NCBI RefSeq assembly: GCF_000348785.1
Contig: NC_020520.1
Coordinates: 3,038,001-3,102,000, forward strand
Source: Ilumatobacter coccineus YM16-304
GTDB taxonomy: Bacteria > Actinomycetota > Acidimicrobiia > Acidimicrobiales > Ilumatobacteraceae
Direction: 5' to 3'
Length of the DNA: 64,000 nt
Below, piece after piece: positions 58,580 to 64,000 of this stretch (its first letter is position 1; the number at the start of each line of letters is the position of its first letter). A program made the translations under genes and the position numbers. A model generated the notes under the pieces. It had not been told where the DNA came from and ran no database searches. It saw nothing but the letters and a program-made list of their open reading frames with translations.

Positions 58580-59653
58580 ATGGAACCTGCCGTCGATGGC
58601 CAGCGGTCGACGTTGCGCCTCGAGATCGAGGTCCGCACACTGCTCCTGTTGCTGGGTGTCGTGCTCGCCGCGCTCCTGCTGGCATCACTGCTCAGCGCCG
58701 CCAGCCGTCCGCTCGGCTGGGGGTTGGCCTGCGCGTTGGTCGCGGCACTCCTCGCGCCGTTGATCACCCGACTCGACCGCCACGTTCCGCACGCGCTGGC
58801 GGTGATCGTCGTCATCGCCGGACTCGCCATCACGCTCGTCGCGGCGTGGGTGGGTATCGCGTCGACCATCGTCGACAGCGTCGACCGCATCGTCGACGAG
58901 GCTCCCGCCGCGGCGGCCGAGATCGAAGAGCGGCACACGATCGCCCAGGACTTCGGACTGACCGAGCGGGTCACGAACTTCGCCGAAGGCATCGAAGAAC
59001 GCTTCGGGCTCGGCGCCCAGCTCGAGCGTTCACCGTCGACCGCGTCGACCTACATCGTCACCGGGATCCTGATGCTCTTCCTCGTGGTCTACGGACCTCG
59101 ATGGGCGAGTTCGGCGATCGCTCAGATCCCGGGCGATCGCCGACGGTCGCACGTCGAGGAGGTCGCTGCGGCCGCCTACTCCCGATGGGTGGCCTACATC
59201 TGGGCCGCGGCCGCCCAGGCGGTTGCGCTGACGCTGGTCGCGTGGCCGGTCTTCTGGTGGCTCGACCTACCCGGTCCGTTCGTCCTCGCCCTGCTCGTCG
59301 GCATGCTGTCGGCGATTCCGTACGTCGGCATTCCGACCGCCGGCATCGGGGTGTTGCTGTTCGCCGCCGCCACGACCGACGCGACCACGATCGGTGTCGT
59401 CGCCGCGTTCCTGGTCGTCGTGTCGTCACTCGAGATCATCGTCGTTCGTCGGCGAGTCGACTCGGCGACGCTGTACGTCGGACCCGCCGTGCCGATCGTG
59501 GTGGCACTGCTGGGCTGGGAGCTCTACGGGTTCGGAGGCGCCCTGTTCGGCACGATCACGGCGATCTTCGGACTGTCGGTGCTGCACGCGATCGACAGCA
59601 GCCACCGCCTGCACGAAGCCGACGCAGCTCCGGCCTCCGACGCGCCTGCCTGA
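58580..59653 (+). CDS. AI-2E family transporter, divergent paralogue
   Basis: A 357-residue membrane protein of the same family, with ALLVGMLSAIPYVGIPTAGIGVLL as the conserved loop and VVRRRVDSATLYVGPAVPIVVALLGWELYGFGGALFG near the end. It differs strongly from its neighbour at 57419-58558, so the pair is an old duplication or an independent recruitment. The two start codons are 21 bp apart, leaving almost no room for two separate promoters. Confidence 0.9.
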   Translation: MEPAVDGQRSTLRLEIEVRTLLLLLGVVLAALLLASLLSAASRPLGWGLACALVAALLAPLITRLDRHVPHALAVIVVIAGLAITLVAAWVGIASTIVDSVDRIVDEAPAAAAEIEERHTIAQDFGLTERVTNFAEGIEERFGLGAQLERSPSTASTYIVTGILMLFLVVYGPRWASSAIAQIPGDRRRSHVEEVAAAAYSRWVAYIWAAAAQAVALTLVAWPVFWWLDLPGPFVLALLVGMLSAIPYVGIPTAGIGVLLFAAATTDATTIGVVAAFLVVVSSLEIIVVRRRVDSATLYVGPAVPIVVALLGWELYGFGGALFGTITAIFGLSVLHAIDSSHRLHEADAAPASDAPA

Positions 59654-59705
59654 CGGTCGGGCCTGGCATCTCGGCGCCGGCGTCCGGTGCCCGGCGCCGA
59701 TGTGA

Positions 59706-60569
59706 TCAGGCGTCGTCGGGTCGGACGATCACCACGGGCACCGCAGCGGCGTCGAGGACGCTGTTGGCGGTCGACCCGAAGATCCGTGAGCGCAGCGCAC
59801 CGCGGCCGCGCGATCCCACCACCAGGAGGTCGCCGTCGCGTGCCGTCTGGAGGAGCGCATCGACGGGTCCGCCCTCCACCAGCGCTGGGGTCACGGTGGC
59901 GGCGCAACGCTCGCGCGCTGCTTCGACGGCGGTGTCGAGCGTGCACGCCGCATCGACCTCGGTGATGTCGTGTCCCTGTGCCGAACCGACGTCGGTCGGC
60001 CGGTACGGGTAGTCCCATGCGTGCACCACCACGAGTTCAGCCCCGTGGAGGTCCGCTTCGTCGGCGGCCCAGCGCAGGGCGGCGTCCGAGCTCTCCGACC
60101 CGTCGACGCCGACGACCACGCGATCGGGCGTCCCTCGGCTGGCAGCCCCGCGGACCACCACGACCGGACACGGGCTGTGATGCGCCAGGTGGCGCGTCGT
60201 CGAGCCCACCCAGAAGAGCGCGGCGCCTTCGTGGCTGCTCGCGCCGACGGCGACGAGGTCGTGAGGCTCCAAGCCCTCGAGCAGCGCGGAGGTCGGCGAC
60301 CCCGGCACGATGTCGACGACGAGTGCCACCTCAGGATGGGACTCGCCGATCATGGAGCGAACCGTCTCGGCGTTGACTTCGGCCAGCGACCGTTCGGCGT
60401 CGTACACGGCGCCTGTCCCGAACGCAGCTGCGCTCGTCGTCGGAGGGAGATCCGGACACGTCACCACCCGCAGCGGCACGCCGCGGGTTCGCGCCTCGTT
60501 CGCCGCCCATCGAACCGCCTCCGACGACGCTTCGCTTCCGTTGTACCCAGCGGTGATCTTCTTGCTCAT
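59706..60569 (-). CDS. Universal stress protein, two UspA domains
   Basis: A 287-residue tandem UspA. Domain 1 starts with KKITAGYNGSEASSEA and domain 2 with RVVVGVDGSESSDAA; the ATP-binding motifs are GASSHEGAALFWVGSTT and GSRGRGALRSRIFGST. Tandem UspA proteins are common in actinobacteria in redox and hypoxia responses. Convergent with the second AI-2E gene. Confidence 0.92.
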   Translation of the reverse strand: MSKKITAGYNGSEASSEAVRWAANEARTRGVPLRVVTCPDLPPTTSAAAFGTGAVYDAERSLAEVNAETVRSMIGESHPEVALVVDIVPGSPTSALLEGLEPHDLVAVGASSHEGAALFWVGSTTRHLAHHSPCPVVVVRGAASRGTPDRVVVGVDGSESSDAALRWAADEADLHGAELVVVHAWDYPYRPTDVGSAQGHDITEVDAACTLDTAVEAARERCAATVTPALVEGGPVDALLQTARDGDLLVVGSRGRGALRSRIFGSTANSVLDAAAVPVVIVRPDDA

Positions 60570-60687
60570 GACTCCATCCTGGGAGTCGTCACCGGTCGCC
60601 GTTAGGGGCTTGAGTCACAAATCGGCGAGCCCTCCACCCGGTGGCCCGCGTTCGTGGCTCGCGGACCGTGTTGCCGAGTCGGGCCGC

Positions 60688-61224
60688 TCAGCCGGCGTCG
60701 TCGCCGGTGAGGTCTTCGACGTCGAGGGCGACGTCGAGGCTCACGGCGAGTTCGCTGATCGCGTCGAGCACGGCATCGAGGTCGGTGCCGACCGGGATCG
60801 ACAGCTGCACGGTGATCTCGAAGCGCTTGCCTCCGTTCGAACCCGGCAGGTCGGTGACCGTTCCGAGACGCGAGATACTGATGCCGCGCTCGCTGATCGC
60901 GCTCGAGATCTCGTGCACCACGCCCGGACGATCGTCGCCGGTCAGACGGAGGCGCACCTCCTCGGCGTCGGGTGCCGAGGTCGGTGCCTCGACCTGCTGC
61001 GCCGTGACGTGCAGTCCCTGATCGCGCAGGATCAGCAGGTTGGCGAGGAGCTCGTCGACTCGATCATCGCCGACCTCGACGACCACCACACCGGCGAACG
61101 TGCCAGCGATCTCGGCCAGCTCGCTCCGCTTCCAGTTCGCGTCGTGGAAGCGCACCACGTCGGCGAGCGACGCGACGACTCCGGCTCGGTCACGCCCGAT
61201 GATGGTCAACACCAGTTCGATCAT
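60688..61224 (-). CDS. ACT-domain protein (GcvR-like)
   Basis: A 178-residue protein made of two ACT domains: IELVLTIIGRDRAGVVASLADVV at residues 2-25 and VRLRLTGDDRPGVVHEISSAI at about 93-113. This is the layout of GcvR-like regulators that bind amino acids. No DNA-binding part. No glycine-cleavage gene is nearby. Confidence 0.88.
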   Translation of the reverse strand: MIELVLTIIGRDRAGVVASLADVVRFHDANWKRSELAEIAGTFAGVVVVEVGDDRVDELLANLLILRDQGLHVTAQQVEAPTSAPDAEEVRLRLTGDDRPGVVHEISSAISERGISISRLGTVTDLPGSNGGKRFEITVQLSIPVGTDLDAVLDAISELAVSLDVALDVEDLTGDDAG

Positions 61225-61329
61225 GCCGTCACTATGGCACGCCGCGCGACGGCGCGATCAACGCCGCGAACACGGGGGTGTCCACCGGCGCGATCGCACG
61301 CGCTGCCGCCGTGCCGATCGCCGGGCCGA

Positions 61330-62049
61330 TCAGGCCATCGAGCGGTCCACGGTCGCCGGCGCTTCCGAGCGCAGCAGTGCGATTCCGACCCAGACGAACC
61401 AGACGATCAGGCCCAGCCCGAAGACCATCTCGATCACTTCGAAGGCCGGGATGACCGTGGCGACGCCGGCCACCGCGCTGACGATGCCGAGGATGTTCAG
61501 CGACCGAGGGAGCACGTTCGTGCGGAGTGCGACCAGCGAGACGAGCAGGACCCAGATACCGCCGACGAGCTCGTTGCCGCCGCCGAGTCCGTCGGTCACG
61601 GCGTCGATCGACGACCACACTGCCGTGGCCTGTTGGGCATCGGTCTCGGCCAGGTCGGCGACGACTTCGATGCCGATGTTCGAGATCATTCCGGTGGCGA
61701 ACATGAGGCCCACCCAGACGAACCCGAAGACGGTCGCCGAGGGCACCATCAACGATGCGGCCGAACGCAGACGCTCGTGGAGCGCCAGTGCCATCGGGAC
61801 GAGTGCCGTACCGAAGACGATGTAGATACCGAGGTACCAGGCGAGCAGCGATCCCTGGTGATCGACGAGGAAGTCGACGGCTTCGGCGGGCGTCGAGTCG
61901 GGGTCGGTGTAGTCGGACATGGTGGTCGCGAACATCGCGATGCCGAACACGAAGGTCGCCGCCGCGACGAGTGCGGCGATGCCGCCGGCACGTTGGAAGC
62001 GGGGACGAACGGTGGACGAGTCGGCGGTGTGTGGAAGGTGAAGGGTCAT
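61330..62049 (-). CDS. DUF4386-like membrane protein
   Basis: A 239-residue protein with six predicted membrane helices; the spacing and the segment YLGIYIVFGTALVPMALALHERL fit DUF4386. Function unknown. It follows a small 73-residue gene by 84 bp on the same strand. Confidence 0.8.
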   Translation of the reverse strand: MTLHLPHTADSSTVRPRFQRAGGIAALVAAATFVFGIAMFATTMSDYTDPDSTPAEAVDFLVDHQGSLLAWYLGIYIVFGTALVPMALALHERLRSAASLMVPSATVFGFVWVGLMFATGMISNIGIEVVADLAETDAQQATAVWSSIDAVTDGLGGGNELVGGIWVLLVSLVALRTNVLPRSLNILGIVSAVAGVATVIPAFEVIEMVFGLGLIVWFVWVGIALLRSEAPATVDRSMA

Positions 62050-62133
62050 GGCGTGCTCCTTGTCTGAAGGTGGGTGATTGTTGGTTGTTGTTGAGAGGTG
62101 GGGGGGGTCGTGCGCCTCCCGGCGTCGACGTGC

Positions 62134-62355
62134 TCAGCGCTGGTCGGAGGTGGGCGTGATGCGCACCACCTCGATGTTGAGCGAGGTGAAATGGCTGAGG
62201 ATTCCGTTGAGATGTGACGGGTCACGGATCAGCCCGATCATGCGGGTGTTGCCCGCGTCGGTGGTTTCGATCGAGAACTCGTCGGCCACGGGACGGAGCG
62301 CTCGCTCACTGGCCCGGCCCCGGATCTCGATCTCGTAGGTCGTGCGTTCTGACAT
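62134..62355 (-). CDS. Small conserved-looking protein, unknown
   Basis: A 73-residue protein, MSERTTYEIEIRGRASERAL at the start and SHLNGILSHFTSLNIEVVRI near the end. The beta-alpha-beta-like pattern hints at a ferredoxin-like fold. Located upstream of the DUF4386 gene, likely one transcript. I do not recognise a family. Confidence 0.65.
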   Translation of the reverse strand: MSERTTYEIEIRGRASERALRPVADEFSIETTDAGNTRMIGLIRDPSHLNGILSHFTSLNIEVVRITPTSDQR

Positions 62356-62733
62356 GACCCCACGGTCGCCTCGTTCCGGGTGACCCCGCATCGCCCGTCA
62401 CCCGCGATCACCCGGGTGAGCCACCCGCGACGATTTCGAGCCTGGCCAAAAATCGCCCCCACGCGACCACATCGAGCCTGGGCAAGAATCACCCTCACGC
62501 GACGATTTCGAGCCTGGCCAGAAATCACCCCCACGCGACGATTCTGAGCCTGGGCAGAAATCACCCTCACGCGACGACATCGAGCCTGGGCAGAAATCAT
62601 CCTCACGGGTGGTGGGGGTGTCACCCGGGTGAGATGCGCGTCGGAGGGATACCAGGTCACCCTGGTCGCCCCGACAGTGGGATCCGTCAAGTCGTACGAG
62701 CGATTCGGCTCGTACCCGAACGAAGGAAACCCC
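62356..62733. other. 378-bp gap with repeat array B
   Basis: No gene is supported. It holds five 36-bp tandem units (62425-62604) and, after them, a run GGTGGTGGGGGTGTCACCCGGGTGA and the ABC operon promoter region. The putative open frames through the array have no ribosome site. Confidence 0.75.
62425..62604. repeat. 36-bp tandem repeat array B, five units
   Basis: Units begin at 62425, 62461, 62497, 62533 and 62569. They belong to the same family as array A at 4790-4933 (shared core GAGCCTGGGCA and ATCACCC). Units here vary more, with CACATC, GATTTC, GATTCT or GACATC at positions 8-13. In the third unit GATTTC and GAAATC can pair. Confidence 0.9.
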
Positions 62734-63531
62734 ATGTCTCGAACCGACACGCTCCAGCACCCCGCCGCTCCCGCTACTCCCCCGCCGGCTGCACCGCAGC
62801 AGCTCCGATCGATCGCCGCGTCGGCCACCGATGCGGTCAAGGCCTACGGACGAGGCGACGCCGCCGTCCACGCTCTCGACGGCGTCACCGTCGCCTTCGA
62901 ACGAGGTCGCTTCACGGCCATCATGGGCCCGTCGGGATCCGGCAAGTCGACGCTGATGCAGACCGTCGCCGGGCTCGACACGCTCACGTCGGGATCGGTG
63001 TCGATCGGCGACGTCGAACTGTCGACGCTGTCCGACAAGGAACTCACCCGGCTGCGACGCGATCGCATCGGCTTCATCTTCCAGGCGTTCAACCTCGTCC
63101 CCACGCTCACGGCGGAGGAGAACATCCTCCTTCCGCTCGACCTCGCCGGCCGCAAGCCCGACCGGGAATGGTTCGAGTCGATCGTCGACACGGTGGGCCT
63201 CGGCTCACGGCTCGGTCATCGCCCCGCCGAACTCTCAGGCGGTCAGCAGCAGCGCGTGGCGGTCGCCCGTGCGCTGGTCAGCCGGCCCGAGATCGTGTTC
63301 GGCGACGAGCCGACGGGCAACCTCGACAGCCGCTCCGGCAGCGAGATCCTCGCCTTCCTGCGCAACGCCGTCCACCAGCTCGGCCAGACCGTGGTGATGG
63401 TCACCCACGACCCGGTCGCCGCGGCGTACGCCGACCGAGTCGTGTTCCTCGCCGACGGGCACATCGTCGACGAGATGTCCGACCCCACGTCCGACCGGGT
63501 CCTCGACCGCATGAAGCGATTCGGTCGCTGA
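62734..63531 (+). CDS. ABC transporter ATP-binding protein (MacB/LolD type)
   Basis: A 265-residue ATPase. Walker A GPSGSGKST, the Q-loop in FIFQAFNLVPTLTAEENILLPL, the signature LSGGQQQR, Walker B VFGDEPTGNL and the switch His in VMVTHDP are all present. The first 40 residues form a Pro/Ala-rich tail before VKAYGRGDAAVHALDGV. The ATG at 62734 follows a GAAGGAAA ribosome site. This is the exporter-type ATPase that pairs with FtsX-like permeases such as the next gene. Confidence 0.94.
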   Translation: MSRTDTLQHPAAPATPPPAAPQQLRSIAASATDAVKAYGRGDAAVHALDGVTVAFERGRFTAIMGPSGSGKSTLMQTVAGLDTLTSGSVSIGDVELSTLSDKELTRLRRDRIGFIFQAFNLVPTLTAEENILLPLDLAGRKPDREWFESIVDTVGLGSRLGHRPAELSGGQQQRVAVARALVSRPEIVFGDEPTGNLDSRSGSEILAFLRNAVHQLGQTVVMVTHDPVAAAYADRVVFLADGHIVDEMSDPTSDRVLDRMKRFGR

Positions 63532-63632
63532 CCGCTCACGGCAACGTCACATCAGCAGCCACTCGCTCGACGCCCCCGCTCGACGACACACCCACACCCA
63601 ACGACATCCCTCGACATCGAAAGCAGCCCATC

Positions 63633-64000
63633 ATGTTCCGACTCTCACTCCGCAGCCTCATCGCCAAGAAACTGCGTCTCGTCACCACGGCGATCGCCAT
63701 CGTCCTCGGCGTCGCCTTCACCACGGGGACCATGATCCTCGCCGACACCATGACCGCGTCGATTTCGACGGCACTCGACGAAGTGTCCTCCGGCGTCGGC
63801 GTCGTCGTCCGCGGCGAACCCGTCGGCGAAGACGAGGTGTTCACGCTCCGAGCGCCCGTTCCGCTCGACGACCTCGACCAGATCCGCAGCACTCCTGGCA
63901 TCGCCGCCGCGGCGCCGTACTGGGAGGGCTACACGCAGATCCTCGACACCGACGGGAAGGCGCTCGACCTGCTCCAGAGCGTCGGGCTCAACTGGATCGA
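63633..64000 (+). CDS. FtsX-like ABC permease, 3' end cut off
   Basis: The first 122 codons are seen, from MFRLSLRSLIAKKLRLVTTAIAIVLGVAF: a charged start, a first membrane helix and the start of a large outside domain (the MacB-type pattern). The ATPase gene ends 101 bp upstream. It likely forms an exporter or lipoprotein-sorting complex with it. Confidence 0.88.
   Translation, partial: MFRLSLRSLIAKKLRLVTTAIAIVLGVAFTTGTMILADTMTASISTALDEVSSGVGVVVRGEPVGEDEVFTLRAPVPLDDLDQIRSTPGIAAAAPYWEGYTQILDTDGKALDLLQSVGLNWI

Overview
The window reads as a chromosomal stretch of a high-GC actinobacterium. The gene content fits class Acidimicrobiia (an Ilumatobacter-like genus is my inference from style, not a proven placement). 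The reasons are a mycothiol-dependent formaldehyde dehydrogenase, NucS-type mismatch endonuclease, a whiG-type sigma factor beside xerC/dprA/comM and rpsB, a CysM/Mec cysteine pathway next to murI/rph/rdgB, F420-type LLM oxidoreductase, and many Cys-anchored lipoproteins. Nearly all of it is ordinary housekeeping chromosome. No transposase, integrase of a phage type, CRISPR array or rRNA was seen.

Layout. 1-5.1 kb: ABC1 kinase (cut by the window edge), nucS, a lipoprotein, and the mscR-MBL pair for formaldehyde detoxification, followed by a repeat-filled gap. 5.1-15.1 kb: manA, then a long minus-strand block read rpsB-tsf-pyrH-frr-cdsA-dxr-rseP-ispG, joining translation, UMP kinase, phospholipid and isoprenoid precursor synthesis. 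15.2-20.2 kb: minus-strand comM-dprA-xerC-whiG and a degenerate M23 peptidase. 20.3-31.2 kb: clpP, secreted and envelope proteins of unknown function, a tandem pair of PLP enzymes, an SDR and an AAC(3)-like acetyltransferase. 31.2-37.3 kb: DUF2461, HerA-like ATPase, a large GGDEF-EAL protein and an unusual tRNA. 37.4-47.1 kb: EEP-family protein, rdgB, rph, murI, two membrane-anchored proteins, cysM, a DUF2510 protein, mec and smpB. 47.1-51.4 kb: a septum-formation-like lipoprotein, a duplicated helical lipoprotein divergent from a cupredoxin, and ssrA (tmRNA). 51.5-64 kb: a Fic protein with its own palindromic operator-like site, pirin, LLM oxidoreductase, 2OG oxygenase, a branched-chain-type substrate-binding lipoprotein, two divergent AI-2E family permeases, UspA, ACT protein, DUF4386 protein, and the start of an ABC exporter that runs off the window.

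The most notable signals lie between genes. There are four separate small repeat families: a 41-nt hairpin in two copies whose stems differ by paired, compensatory substitutions while the loop stays constant; a 46-bp nested hairpin in three copies; a 36-bp tandem repeat at two loci about 57 kb apart; and a perfect 25-bp palindrome used twice. A second notable item is a short-variable-arm (type I) tRNA with anticodon UAG, which by anticodon should be leucine but lacks the long arm of a bacterial leucine tRNA. Start codons were chosen by homology, spacing and Shine-Dalgarno-like sequence where the open frame ran further upstream.
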